A DNA stretch of 64,000 bases from Massospora cicadina (GCA_022478985.1 JAKSZP010014463.1:124001-188000), one strand, 5' to 3'. Numbered from the stretch's first letter, positions 33,557 through 45,147 are shown. A program made the numbers and translations. Notes: a model not told the origin generated them from the letters alone.

Positions 33557-34421
33557 TGTCATGGTTAGAAAATGACATCATCCTTGGGACCAACGTTAGA
33601 GACAAAGATGCTTGCAGGGAGGCCAAGAAGGTGAAGTTAGCAGGCCTCCCTGACCTCAAACATTTCATATATTAATGCTGGGTTAAGGCTAAATATGCCT
33701 AAGTTGGTCCTATGGAAGCAAGTGAAGTTCAACCCTGTATGTGAGTAGGGGCATTAAAACAAACTAGCTTTATTATATTGGAAAACGATTCACTTTGTTT
33801 TTTGGGTGAATGTGGTTTTGAAAACTGTTCAGTTTTTGCATTATCCAGCTCAGGTCAGCCGTTTTTTGAAATCAATCATCTGAGTTTAGTCGATTATTCA
33901 ATATAGCATTTTTCCTGATGGAAGCATGCACCTATTGGTGCATCTTGGCTTAGACCCACTTCCCTCAATTTATTGTTTTGCCAAATCTCCTTAAATTCCA
34001 CATGTCGAGACCAATCTTCCTTGTTGGTCAACTTCTCCCCACAATAAAATCCCATGCTAAGTACACTGTTTTCCATGTCTATGATCTCTTGGACGAACCG
34101 GTGTGTGGACCTCTTTGCAAAGGTCTTGTGCTACATTAACCTTTCCATTATAAATTTGATTATATATCCCTTTGTGCCCCATTGGTCCGCCTAGGTTCCC
34201 TCCAACCTAGGATGACAATACCTTCTTACTATGTGCCCCGTGTCAGTTTTGGTTGGTTATTCTCTCCAATAATCGTACTCCTCTAATTGAGTTATCATTG
34301 CTCCAGCACCCTCTGCTGGGCTCTAGTAACTTTTATTCTAGCGACTAGTTCCCTAGCGTTGGTCCTGTGCTCTGAACACCACCACGCTGGGAACAGGAGA
34401 GTTATAGACAATCTCCTTACA
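33557..34421 (+). repeat. 3' LTR of C
   Basis: It starts tgtcatggttagaaaatgac and ends ctccttaca, with an intact TG...CA, followed by atagt. It differs from the 5' LTR by many transitions and a few transversions, so C is not a very recent insertion. Confidence 0.9.
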
Positions 34422-34426
34422 ATAGT

Positions 34427-35480
34427 TATTTTCTATGGGTGATAGCAGTGGCAGCAATCAGAAGATCAAAATCTTGGGGGTAAAGCAGAGTATGCTCTAA
34501 CAACTTTAGTGGGCTGAGCTACCATGGTTCCATATTCAGACTCATGAACTAAATCAGGATTTATTTTAAATTTTTGTATTAGTCAGGAGTATATAACAAT
34601 AAACGGGGATATGGTAGCAATTATAGCCAAAAGGTAAATTTATGGACAACTAGTTCAACCGTATGATTTAGGATTAATATTGGAATTAGTTACTAGGAGA
34701 CAGATAGTAGAAACTTGTAGCAAGGCTAGCTGAGGTTTAGGTCTAGGACCAGCTTAGTGTATTTGTGTTTACTTGAAGGTTTTAGTAGTAAATACCTGGC
34801 TCTCACTAGAAGAGATGACTGTTATGATTTGTTCTGGTATGTGCCCAATGTAAGTATAATAAAGCTTAAGATTTCTTTTCTTGAATAGAAGGAGGTACAC
34901 TGTCATCAGCCGGGGCTGATATAAAGCAGCTGGAGGTACTAGTTTTAGAACCGAAAATTTGAGGCATTTGTGTTTCATCAGCATAGAGAGCCTTTTTCTT
35001 TGTGCTGATTTATATTTTGCTGAAAGTTCCAGTAGAGTTGGAGTCAGTTGTGCATAGTGTGGAGGCACATTTGCAATACTTGTAGTATAGGTTGGGTATA
35101 GAAGATTTATGAGGCGTTATGCCAAAACTTGATTTAAGACTTGGGATAGGATTAGGAGGACCAGTAACTTTAAACAATTTGAGAGGAATTACCATAAGTG
35201 CTTCCCTAATATGCAGGTGAGACATAAAGTTAAATTATACCACCTTGAGGTATAGCTGGATGTTGGGCGTGGCTTGATTGCCAATTAAGATGTGGTAATA
35301 GTGTGAAATTCTGAGAATCGCTCATTTGTTTAATTAAATCCTGCATGGTTAATTGGGCTGAAGTTTTTCCAATGGATCCTCGATTTTGCCAGTGGCTTAC
35401 AGTATTTTGACCGTTTGGAAACTCACTAGTCATCCTCAAATAGCTCTGACTCTTTAGCCAATTTTGGGCTGGATTTTTCC
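34427..35480 (-). pseudogene. Element F Gag region
   Basis: Three consecutive minus-strand stretches (34769-35068, 35010-35225, 35230-35439) read as a Pro/Ser/Gln-rich protein: MTSEFPNGQNTVSHWQNRGS, AQLTMQDLIKQMSDSQNF, IPLKLFKVTGPPNPIPSLKS. They lie where gag of F should be, between the LTR-like block at 35.6-36.3 kb and the pol parts beyond C. The second F copy has a matching block at 53.27-53.40 kb (both contain ccgtttggaa.ctcac and a 'gggaact' segment). No zinc knuckle is seen. Confidence 0.5.
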
Positions 35481-35599
35481 TCCGTAATTGGGAACTTCAG
35501 CTGAGGCAGGCAAAGTTGCAAGATGTGGATCCTGAGATCCTAGCTTGCTAACACTCTCCAGAAGTGACTTAAGATACAAATCAGAAAAAAATATAAAAA

Positions 35600-36250
35600 T
35601 AAAATAGATCTTTATTAGACTAATTTTTGATAATTATTCATTAGGCCAGGCGCCAGTAATTTAACCTCTAGGGCATCTCCTGGCCACATTCAAGCACAAA
35701 ATTTTAACAGATACTTACCACCTCAGTTTTGCCCTTGAACTGATATGACTGAGACCTATTGTTATGTTTATTGATATCAAAATACTCGCATATTTGGGAG
35801 TATTTCAGGGACAAAATTTTGCAACAATGAGCATGCAAAATGGTCCTAGGATTGTTTCAAAATGTTTTTTGTCATACTGTTGACAAAATACAAATTCTGG
35901 GATATATTGTGGTCAATTTAAATAAATGATGTACCTTTAATTGGGCTGTCATCAGGCCTCTCTTGATTGCACAAGGTACTCCCATTCAGTCATTCCATGT
36001 GCAAGTGCTATTGTGCCAGTTACGCATATCAACATATGAAAATTATCTTAGGACCAGCTCAAAATATTTTTTCATCATATGCTGACAAAAACGACTCCCT
36101 AATTGGGATGTCAAATGGCCCTCTCATTAGCACTAGGTACTCCCATTTGAGCAGTCCATGTGCAAGTACTATCATGCCAATTACGCATACTGACATACTT
36201 AATTCGCCCTATGGTGGGAAAATGATAACATTTTTGTTCATCTGATTGTC
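35600..36250 (-). repeat. LTR-like block of element F, copy 1, with an internal duplication
   Basis: The block caggcg.c.gta.ttt.acctctag..catctcctggcca (35647-35691) recurs at 53519-53563. It is followed in both copies by two units of about 145-160 bp containing ggtactccc, tgtccatgtgcaagt-like and cactattgtgccaatta-like segments (35935-36090 and 36095-36250 here). I infer an LTR or leader of family F. A matching 3' LTR beside the F integrase at 16.5 kb was not found. Confidence 0.55.
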
Positions 36251-37458
36251 CATGGGACTTTTAAATGTTAACTTTGGGTTGGTCCCAAACAATTTGTATA
36301 CTAAGTTCTTAATATTAACCTTGATTAATTGGGACTATTAGTTGAAAATTGGGACAGCAATAATTAGATCAACTGTGCAAATGTATTCAGCCCAAGCTAC
36401 CAATAGAATAATAGATTAAATTGATGTTGAGTTTATTGGATTAGCCAGGTAGTTGCAGAGAAGATTAGCCTAAATGTGTGGGGGCATTGGCCCAAGCTTC
36501 TAATAATATAATTTAGTCCATGTTGCAATAATCATTTTAAGCCATAATATTGCAATAGGTTTAATTAGATTATAAGCTTAAGCAACAGGAGAGAAATTAG
36601 CCTGATCTGTAGGTTGTCAAAAGGTTTATTTTCAAATCAACCACATAATCTGACAAGTATCATCCAATGTGAGTTAATTGACCATAAGTAAAGTTAGGGC
36701 TATGAGATAAAATCTTTATTCATGTTTAATGATAGGATTTCACTTATAGAGGCTTATCCTCATGAACGTTTGTTTTAACTAGGTAGTGTTAGTTACTCCC
36801 AAAATCCTAGAATAGAGCGTCCTTTGTATTGTTCCACATGCAACTTGTCACTATATGGGGTACCATTATATCCTGCTCTACTCGGCTGAGGCAGTAAGTT
36901 AAGTGTATGAGACAATGGTAATTAGTAGATTACTCCATTGCACTCTTATATCAGTATAAGTAAGAGAAAATACTTCCTTTTTCTGGGACATATTTGTTTT
37001 TAGGAAGGCTAAATGAGTTACTCAGAGGGTCTGGTGTATGGATGACATGAGCAGACATTGGAGGTACACCTTCAGCTAAGGAGGAAGCAGTATCTCGGGA
37101 ATACTCTTTGGATAGTCAGCGCTACAACACATCTTACTTAACTTTAGAAGCTGACTCACTGCTCAGGGCTTGCTTCCGCACATAGTAGGCACCAGACAAC
37201 CTTTGCTAACATCACAAACGCTCTCATCATGCAAATTCTCCTCAGATTCTACCCCTTGGTGAATTGATCACTTGGTTAAAGTGTCCACACCATTTAAACT
37301 TCCTGACACACTTAGAGAATCTTGACATATGTTGGTCTTTATGACTCAATAGGAACTTTACAATTTCTTCCTTGGCATTATCAGAACCAAGGTATCCTCA
37401 ACATAGTGTCTTCTTAAGAACAGGTTAATCATGGACTAGATACTAGCGATTACTTCAT
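36251..37458. other. Non-coding repeat DNA, nothing recognised
   Basis: AT-rich, no frame above about 60 codons, no LTR ends identified. It is contiguous, apart from element A1, with the sequence starting at 45148. Confidence 0.4.
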
Positions 37459-37463
37459 ATTGG
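37459..37463. other. Target-site duplication of A1, left copy (attgg)
   Basis: Identical to 45143-45147, immediately after the right LTR. Confidence 0.85.
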
Positions 37464-38391
37464 TGTCAGAATTGCAGATGACCACATAGTCCAACCCTTT
37501 GACTGAATATGAGATTTGATGATTATGTTATAATCGTAGAGGGTTGGCAATAGTGGCCAACTGATAAGAATATCATTGAGCAGAATCCCTAATGATATTA
37601 GAAGTCACCAACTATGAATTATTGTCAGGCATCATCCCCAATGATAATTGAGGCTGCCGACAGATGATAATTTTGTTGGACATCATCCCTGATGAAATTA
37701 AGTAAAATTTGATATTGGGATAATCCCCAATAGTCAGATTATAGGGAATCGTTCAGAATGGAATGGATTGTAGCCATCAGAAAATACCAAAACGTTCAAA
37801 CGCTGGAGGAAGAGTGGAATCATCATCAGCCAGAACAATCAGTTCATATACCTAATACCCTTTTTGGTCCACCAAACACTCGAGGATTACGCTGCCTAAA
37901 AACCCAAGGCACCGGTACCCAATGAGATTCAGTGCCTAACACATAGAATCAAAACCAGTATAGGAGCACAAATATTCTCATTGTACAGCTGAAAAGTTGT
38001 GTGCCAATTTTAACTATAAAAACCCCAAATAAATCCCTAATAAAATTAGATTCAACTTGATATTAGCTTTAGTTGTTTAACATTGGTTGTTTAACATTAC
38101 TCTTAAGAGAAGAGTGCAAGGATAAGATATCCTTTGGATTAGCAATATCAAAATCTCCGGCTGGATTTGAAAAAAGGGAATAGGGAAAGTGTTCCCTACC
38201 AGAATATCTTCAAGAAGAAGCACCAGTTTAGCGTTGGACTTTAGTCTCAACGTGGCTTTTGCAGCCAACTATAATAATAGTCTTCATACTATTATTACCC
38301 CAGTCTATCAAAATAATCAACGCCAGGATCCACGAATCTGTGCAGTTTAAATCTAGGGCTAAAAGTGAGCAACTAAGCCCAAGATTTTAAA
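37464..38391 (+). repeat. 5' LTR of A1
   Basis: It starts tgtcagaattgc. The end is decayed (ttttaaa against tttaaca in the 3' copy). It contains repeated segments of the type 'caggcatcatccccaatgat' in its first 300 bp, and a TATA box at 38015-38022. Confidence 0.9.
38015..38022 (+). promoter_or_regulatory. TATA box in the A1 5' LTR
   Basis: TATAAAAA followed by CCCCAAATAAATCC; conserved in the 3' LTR at 44766-44773 and recognisable in A2 on the minus strand. Probably the Pol II promoter of the element. Confidence 0.5.
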
Positions 38392-38393
38392 AT

Positions 38394-38410
38394 TGGTGCT
38401 CACTACAGGG
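38394..38410 (+). promoter_or_regulatory. Primer-binding site of A1
   Basis: TGGTGCTCACTACAGGG, two bases after the LTR; identical in A2. The TGG start fits a tRNA CCA end. Confidence 0.75.
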
Positions 38411-38447
38411 GTGTAGTCGAGTTGTCAAAAGCCAATTTAAAATAAGG

Positions 38448-39790
38448 ATGTCTTTTAAGGAAGAGCTTTGAAAGCTCTGGGCAGAACTACAGGCTGTCAA
38501 TGAATATGTGCTCATCTTGGCTTCTCAGGCCAATGTTAGTACATTGGAGGAGCGTATGATCAAGATGGAGGAAACGCTCAAACAACTAGGAATAGTTAAT
38601 AACAACATATGCGGAAAAGTTGCCTCTTTAAAGTGAAAAGAAGGTGAACTCATCAAGAAAACTATATTTCAGAAGACCGAATGGGAAGTGGATCAAGAAC
38701 ACATCCAATGTTTTCATGAAGAAATGGCAAAAATGACTAAGCATATTGAGGAGTTGGAGAAACATCAATGTGATTGTGAACAATTTGAGGCGAATGATGC
38801 CAAAGCAAAGGCATGTGAAACGCCAAGCCTTAAGACCTCTCCGCCCCAAAAAATGCCTAAACCATTTGCTGGTGTGTTGGAAATGACTCCCAAAGACACT
38901 CCTATGGCTTCTCGAATGGCTGGGTCAGGATCTCCTATTAGTGGAACAACTGAGGAATTTTGAAATATGCCAAAATTGCCCACCTTTCACCGGGATAACG
39001 CCCCAGTATTCTTCCACTTATTTTGAGATGACCATGTTCAGCTATGTGGACTGACAAAAAGCAGTAACCATAATGAACTGCCTTAGCACAGACTGCCAAA
39101 ATCAAGTGCTTCCTCACCTCAATGGGGACAATTGGTCATACACGGAAGCCAAAGCCACCATTATGTTGGAGTTTGGAAGCTCTACTCAGATGGCAAATTT
39201 TAAAATAAGAGTTCATGGGTATTCAATTCCTCAAAGATGAGACTCTGGCTTGTTTCGCCGACCATTTTTACCAAGAAGCTCAGATCTTGGCAGGAGCAAA
39301 AATGTTAAGTGACTTTGATGTCCGCATAGCCATGCAGTCGGCACTTCAGCCCTACTGAGACTTGCATCAGATTATGGTGGCAGCGCTAGTGACTGTAACA
39401 ACAACCTCTCAGATGGTAGACCATCTGAAGATGCTTGAAGCCACGTTTGATGCTCCAAAATGTACGTTCAAAGTAATTCAAACGAAGGCCCAAAATATTT
39501 TCAAATTCGCTGAGCCTTCTAAGGAATCTGAGGGTCAAGTCATGTTGGGAATTAAACCTGAAGTTCAAAAATGAGCGGACAAATCAACAAACTGCTGTTT
39601 GCAATGAGGGAAGTCAGGCCATGTAATTGCCCAGTGTTGGTAATGAAAGCTGAAGGATCAGATAAATCTCGTTCAACCTCAAGAGACTGGTTCAGATTTG
39701 GGAAAAGGGCCAGCAGTCTAGATCAGGGATGATCTAGTACTGCTGGTAATTCCTGTCCCATCTGACATAATGTGAGAGGAGATCGATATC
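38448..39790 (+). pseudogene. A1 Gag
   Basis: The likely start is ATG at 38448. The first about 120 codons (MSFKEEL-stop-KLWAELQAV..., then LEERMIKMEETLKQL and MAKMTKHIEELEKHQ) are heptad-rich, suggesting a coiled coil. Next comes a Pro/Met-rich linker, then a capsid-like part (MPKLPTFHRDNAPVFFHLF; later LACFADHFYQEAQILAGA in another frame; 39362-39574: MVDHLKMLEATFDAPKC). The zinc knuckle at 39596-39637 reads C-L-Q-stop-GKSGHVIAQC, so the second Cys codon is a stop. Stops at 38469-38471 and 38634-38636 are TGA. Confidence 0.82.
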
Positions 39791-40099
39791 TCTGATCTAT
39801 TTGTGGGTGATGACTCAATAGATCCGCTCCATCAGGGAATTGACTTGGATGTTATTGCTATAACTTGAGCCAAAGTGAAGGGAATTGATCCTGAAATTGG
39901 TAGCAAGGTTTCTCGGCCCTACATATGACAACTAGCTGAGAAAGTGAGATCCGCTGAAAGCCCTGAAGACCTAGTCAAAACGAAGTTGGATGAGGCTAAC
40001 GTTTCTCTACCTATCAGCGTGATCAAGGAGTCATTCCCAATTTATCCGCTCAGATTATCCACACACTTGATTTGGCAAATAAGGCTGCTATCCATTCAG

Positions 40100-40582
40100 T
40101 AAATACTTTATTACAGTAATTGGAGTGTACCTATGTTAATATTTTATTCAATAGGATAAGAGTCTGAGCTATAATTGATAGTGGAGCGCCAATCAACATC
40201 ATTTCAACCAAATTAGTAAAACATATGAAAATCTCACCGGATTTGGAGCACCAAAAAGAGTATGGAACAGCTGGACCAGACGCTACCATCTCATGTGGAG
40301 CCTACAGTGCGCTACCACTTCGGTTTGGATCCTGATGGTGTCAGCCCCAATATAGTGATGGCCAATCCAAACTATGACATACTTATTGGGATGGAGTTCT
40401 TGAGGAAGTATGGGGTGAAATGCAATTTCAAAGAAAACACCCTGATGATTTTGGGGCAGACATTGCCTTTGGTTTACCAGCAGAAAGGAGAAACTCCACT
40501 GACAAAGAAGAATAATTTTGTCAATTTAATTTATAGTGATGGTATTATACCCATTCACTATAAACTAGTTGGATGCAAATGA
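40100..40582 (+). pseudogene. A1 aspartic protease
   Basis: AIIDSGAPINIISTKLVKHM with D-S-G at 40177-40185, the active site. After a shift, frame 40262-40582 carries NYDILIGMEFLRKYGVKCNF, the ILIG segment near the protease end. The catalytic triplet is intact. Confidence 0.83.
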
Positions 40583-41830
40583 AACCAATGCCAATGGAAA
40601 TTATGGAGAATTAAAGAATACCACTAAGGGCAAATGCAGCAAACACTATTCCGCTGGGGGCTCAAATCATAGTAAACACTGGATCAACAGTGGAACTTCC
40701 CAAACAACTTTATGAAGAAATCATTAATTTTTGGAAAAATCAAGGATTGAACCATGGGTTTGCGCCAGGGATCTTAATGCCAGGTCACAAAGAGATACAA
40801 GTAATAGTAGCTAATTTGGGAGATAAGCTGATGTAAATTGTAAAAAATCAGATCATTGCGTTTCTGCACTTGCTCCCAATGGTAGAGCTATACGCTTTTC
40901 ATAAATTTGGATCATTTTCTTAAATCAGATTGCCGGTGGGAGTTACCAAAAGTGTCAACATATTAGTGGATTGCGAGCAGATAGCTGATCTGACTACAAA
41001 TCAGCAGGAGGACGTGCTCCAATTATTTGAAAAATATTGGACCATATTTTCTCAGAACAATCATGACTTAGGATGCGCAAAAAATGTACTCCACAAAGTT
41101 GATATGGGGGAATTTCCACCAATATGAATGAGACCTGTTTGTAGGTCAAGGACAGCGGAAGCGGAGATCAGCAATGAGATAAGCAAGTTAGTTTTACATG
41201 GGTTACTTGTTCCATCATTGAGTCCATGGGCGAGTCTGATCCTGTTGGTAAAAAAGAAGGACAGATCAAATCAAGTAGTGATCAAAAATTGCTGATTAAA
41301 CAAGATCACTAAAAAAGACTCTTATCCGCTGCCCCAAATTGATAACACTCTTGATCGCCTGGGGGAGGCAAAATACTTTTTGGCTATGGACCTGCTTTCA
41401 GGCTATTCGCAAATCAATTTGCCAAAAGAAGATCAGGAAAACTTGTGCAATAATTACTGCACAAGGACTGTACCAGCTGACCAGAATGCCCCAAGGATTA
41501 TGCAATGTGCTGGCGACTTTTCAGCGAGCTATGGATTCAATACTTAGTGACCTGAAGCTATCCTGCGTGCTAGTCTACTTAGACGATATCAACGTCTTCA
41601 GTAGGACCTTCTCCGATCATTTGGAGCATCTGGAGGAAGTTTTCAAGATGTTGGCAGCGGCGAATCTAAAAATTAAGCTGATAAAATGCCACTTTTTCAA
41701 AAAAGAACTTGAATACTTAGTGTTTGTTATAAACTCTAACAAATTACAACTGCAACACATGAAAATAGAGGCTATTGAGCGGATGTCAGTCAAAAAAGTG
41801 TTTAGGATATTCAAATCTTCTTGAGAATGG
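40583..41830 (+). pseudogene. A1 reverse transcriptase
   Basis: A linker (40583-40930) leads into QEDVLQLFEKYWTIFSQNNH, VDMGEFPPI-stop-MRPVC, LLVPSLSPWASLILLVKKKD and KNC-stop-LNKITKKDSYPLP. Both stops are TGA where Arg is standard. Motif A is YFLAMDLLSGYSQINLPKED. After a shift, frame 41339-41824 has RMPQGLCNVLATFQRAMDSI and VLVYLDDINVF with Y-L-D-D intact at 41576-41587. All palm Asp residues are present; the breaks are TGA stops plus shifts. Confidence 0.88.
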
Positions 41831-42390
41831 TCAGGTACTATTGCCAATTCATCAAAGACTTCGCTGGAATTGCCAAACCTCTATTTCACCTACTCAAGGA
41901 TTCAAAAAAAAGGATTTGTGTGGAACGAAGAGGCTCAGAAGTCATTTAATAAGCTCCAAAAATATCTCATGATCAGCCCAGTGTTGAAATACCTGGATTT
42001 TAGTTGGGAATTCATCATCCAATTGGATGCCTCATTAATGGCGATTGGAGCCATTCTAAGTCAATTAGATGACAATGGGGATGAACATCCAGTAGCCTAC
42101 GTGAGTAGAACACTATCACCAGCAGAAAGAAACTATACTGTGACAGAGCGAGAGTGTCTGGCAGTCATCCATGCCTGTAAACAATTCTGAGTCTACATAT
42201 ATGGAATGCACTTTAAAGTCATAACCAACCACTCATCCCTGCACTGGCTTCATAACCTGAAGAAACCAGAAGGCCAGCTGGCTCAATGGGCTTTAAAGCT
42301 TCAAGCCTACGATTTCAAAATTATCCATTGGGCTGGAGTGTTACATCAGAATGCCAAAAGATTATCTCGATTACCAATTGTTCATATGAT
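41831..42390 (+). pseudogene. A1 RNase H
   Basis: Frame 41870-42190 gives FIIQLDASLMAIGAILSQ (first Asp) and NYTVTERECLAVIHACKQF (Glu), a TGA at 42188-42190, then frame 42206-42565 with FKVITNHSSLHWLHNLKK (Asp to Asn at the third acidic position) and LHQNAKRLSRLPI. The last position, usually ADALSR, reads NAKRLSR. Confidence 0.85.
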
Positions 42391-43601
42391 CTATCATCAG
42401 GAGGATGCACTATTCCAACAAATGATCAAAGGAGACATCGGGGATGAACCCCAAGAAATTTGGAACGCATTACAAAAAGCCTTGAAAAATATTAAATTTA
42501 AGGATAATCAATTATACAAAACGATTAAAGGAAAACAGGTTTTATATCCTAAAGCATTGGAATGAGCAGAAATCATTTGAGCCGCTCACAAGTTCATTGG
42601 CCATGGTAGCCTAAGGAAAATAGTGGATCATATTCGCCAGTATTATTACTGGGATTTGATCAATTATAATGTCACGGACTACCTAGCCTGCTGTGAGGAA
42701 TGTCAGTTGCAAAAACCGCACAAGAGAATCATAGGATACTGTCTAGTACGCCCTAGTTTCACATGGCACACGGTGTCCATAGATGTTATAGGACCATTAA
42801 GAATCAGCACCAAAGGAGTGAAATATATTATCATTGCAATAGATCACTTAACCCAATGGGTCAAAACGAGAGCCCTCAGCAAAGTAGATGCAATAAGTAT
42901 GGCAAAGTTTATACTTGACCAAGTGATATATCAGCACGGATGCCCTCAAGTCATTCTTAGTGACAATGGAACCAACCTTACTTCACGTGTGATTCCCAGG
43001 CTTAACAAATTAATGGGAATCCGTGGTGTTGTATCCATACCCTATCATCCAGAAATAAACTGAATGGTGGAAAAATTTAATGCAACTCTAGCCTCAACCT
43101 TACAAAAATTGGTCGCAGGGAAAACTTCCACATGGGGAGCATATCTGAGTTTGGTTTTTTCACTTATAATATTAGTTATCATTTGGTGACTGAGAAAATG
43201 CCATTCAAACTGTTATACAGGCGGAAAGCCGCATTTCCACCAATATTGTATTCAGCAGTAGAGCCATCTTTGGGGATGAGTGCTGAACATTATCTATCCC
43301 AACTGGCCAAAATCCTGATTGAATACAATCTTGGGCCTTCAATAAAATATTGAGGAAAAGAATCAATGTGAAGAAAACGGATGACCAGAATTGACTTTCA
43401 TTGAAAGAATACCATGTGGGCGATAGGGTAGCTTATTGCTATACCAATGGGTTTAGGAGAAAAAATAAGTTGGACGCCCTATGGATGGGACCGTTCAAAA
43501 TTATTGCCAAGTCAGCAAATGATGCCTATATGATTATAAAATCTGAGGATGGTCGCATAGTCAATAGGGTCCACACAAAATACTTAAAGTATTGGACTTA
43601 A
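42391..43601 (+). pseudogene. A1 integrase
   Basis: Zinc-binding domain: [20 protein letters not shown] (H-x3-H at about 42580-42597) and [16 protein letters not shown] (C-x2-C). Catalytic triad: [12 protein letters not shown] (Asp), [12 protein letters not shown] (Asp), and MVEKFNATLASTL (Glu), the last just after a TGA at 43060-43063. The C terminus, frame 43401-43601, reads YHVGDRVAYCYTNGFRRKNK and LDALWMGPFKIIAKSANDAY, a GPF module, and ends with YLKYWT and a stop. HHCC and DDE residues all remain; a few TGA stops and shifts break the frame. Confidence 0.88.
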
Positions 43602-44209
43602 AAAAAGAAATACATATATATATAAACTAAATAAAGATAAAAATAAAAAAAAGATGCATAAAAAATAAAAAATATTAAAAAACAATTTTAATTCAAACAG
43701 TAATGCATCTAGTGATATTCCCACCTACTGAGCATGGAGGAAGGAAACTTAATGGGCACAAGTCCCAAGCTTCAGCAGGATCAGAAAGTGCTGAATTAGT
43801 TCTGACAGAATAGTCCCTATCAACGAGATGTTGAGACCCATCCTGGGTTTTGTACAGGTGGCAAGAGTGCCAACGACCCATCCTGGGGTTTTTTACAGGT
43901 GGCAATAGTGCCAATGACCCATCCTGGGGTTTGTACAGGTGGACCAGTTGATCTATTGCAACTGATGCAAAGATGGGACTGGCGCAGCATTATGTCGCAG
44001 GAACTGCACTCAAGAAGAGGTGGCAATGAGTAGAAATCAAGGATATGAAGACATCAAACTGAGCATAGCATATGGGCATTGAGTGTGGACAGAGCTGCAC
44101 TACGCTGAGGACATAGAAATATGACAAACCAAATATGAGCTCCAGCTGAGACAACTTCTATTCCTGAGGGTTCTATCTTCTGTTGGATATCTGGTTAAGA
44201 AGGGGGATG
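43602..44209 (+). other. 3' untranslated region of A1 with 40-bp tandem repeats
   Basis: After the Pol stop comes an A/T-only stretch (43602-43690, including tatatatata), then three tandem copies of a 40-41 bp unit starting gacccatcctggg at 43835, 43875 and 43916. The purine tract lies at 44197-44209. Confidence 0.75.
43835..43955 (+). repeat. Tandem repeat, three units of 40-41 bp
   Basis: Each unit contains gacccatcctgggg, tttgtacaggtgg and, in the first two, caa.agtgccaa. Equivalent units, more diverged, are in A2 (6870-7030). Confidence 0.75.
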
Positions 44210-45142
44210 TGTCAGAATTGCAGATGACCACATAGTCCAACCCTTTGACTGAATATGAGATTTGATGATTATGTTATAATTGTAGAGGGTTGGCAATAGT
44301 GGCCAACTGATGAGAATATTGTCAGGGCGGAATCCCCAATGATATTTGAAGTTGCTGGCTATGAATTATTGTCAGGCATCATCCCCAATGATAATTGAGG
44401 CTGCCAACAGATGATAATTTTGTTAGGCATCATCCCCAATAAAATTAAGCTATAATTTAATATTGGGATAATCCCCAATAGTCAAATTATAGGGAATCGT
44501 TCAGATTGGAATGGATTGGAGTTATCAGAAAATACCAAAACGTTTGAACGCTGGAGGAAGAGTGGAATCATCATCAGCCAGAACAATCAGTTTCATATAC
44601 CTAATACCATTTTTTGGTCCGCCAAACACTCGAGGATTACGCTGCCTAAAAAACCCAAGGCAACGGTACCCAATGAGATTCAGTGCCTAACACATAGAAT
44701 CAAAACCAGTATAGGAGCACAAATATTCTCATTGTACAGCTGAAAAGTTGTGTGCCAATTTTAACTATAAAAACCCCAAATAAATCCCTAATAAAATTAG
44801 ATTCAACTTGATATTAGCTTTAGTTGTTTAACATTGGTTGTTTAACATTACTCTTAAGAGAAGAGTGCAAGGATAAGATATCCTTTAAATTAGCAATATC
44901 AAAATCTCCGCTTGGATCTGAAAAAAGGGAATAGGGAAAGTGTTCCCTACCAAAATATCTTCAAGATGAAGCATCAGTTTAGCGTTGGACTTTAGTCTCA
45001 ACGTGGCTTTTGCAGCCAACTATAATAATAGTATTCATACTATTATTACCCCAGTCTATCAAAATAATCAACGCCAGGATCCACGAATCTGTGCAGTTGA
45101 AATCCAGGGCTAAAAGCAAGCAACTAAGATAAAGATTTAACA
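44210..45142 (+). repeat. 3' LTR of A1
   Basis: It starts tgtcagaattgc and ends gatttaaca, followed by attgg. The open stretch 44516-44743 is not kept as a frame in the 5' LTR and is not a gene. Confidence 0.9.
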
Positions 45143-45147
45143 ATTGG

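Larger units (their letters stand above)
28440..34421 (+). mobile_element. LTR retrotransposon C, compact Tf1/sushi-like chromovirus
   Basis: Two LTRs of exactly 865 bp, a perfect 5-bp target duplication (atagt) and a purine tract gaggagagggtaa before the right LTR define a plus-strand element of 5982 bp. Protease, RT, RNase H, integrase and chromodomain follow in order. The space before the protease (about 0.8 kb from the LTR to the DTG box) is short for gag plus protease. The primer site 29307-29317 is the perfect complement of 28906-28916 in the 5' LTR. YMDD, the DTG triplet and the integrase Glu are intact, but stops and frame shifts break pol. Confidence 0.9.
37464..45142 (+). mobile_element. 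LTR retrotransposon A1 (Ty3/gypsy, no chromodomain), best-preserved element
   Basis: LTRs 37464-38391 and 44210-45142 flank PBS, gag, protease, RT, RNase H, integrase and a 0.6-kb 3' region ending in the purine tract aagaagggggatg (44197-44209). The target duplication attgg is perfect. The LTR copies are closely similar with a few small differences, so it is the youngest bounded element here. Most in-frame stops are TGA at positions where relatives have Arg, plus a handful of frame shifts in RT and Gag. Pol ends after a GPF-type integrase tail without a chromodomain. Confidence 0.92.

Noticed and set aside
39728..39745. gatctagtactgctgg as another tiny-insertion copy
   Set aside because: It lies within the A1 gag/pol region where the reading text DDLVLLV is continuous; no duplication.
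43835..43955. Regular 40-bp repeat spacing suggesting a CRISPR-like array
   Set aside because: Units are contiguous tandem copies without unique spacers, in a eukaryotic retrotransposon 3' region.
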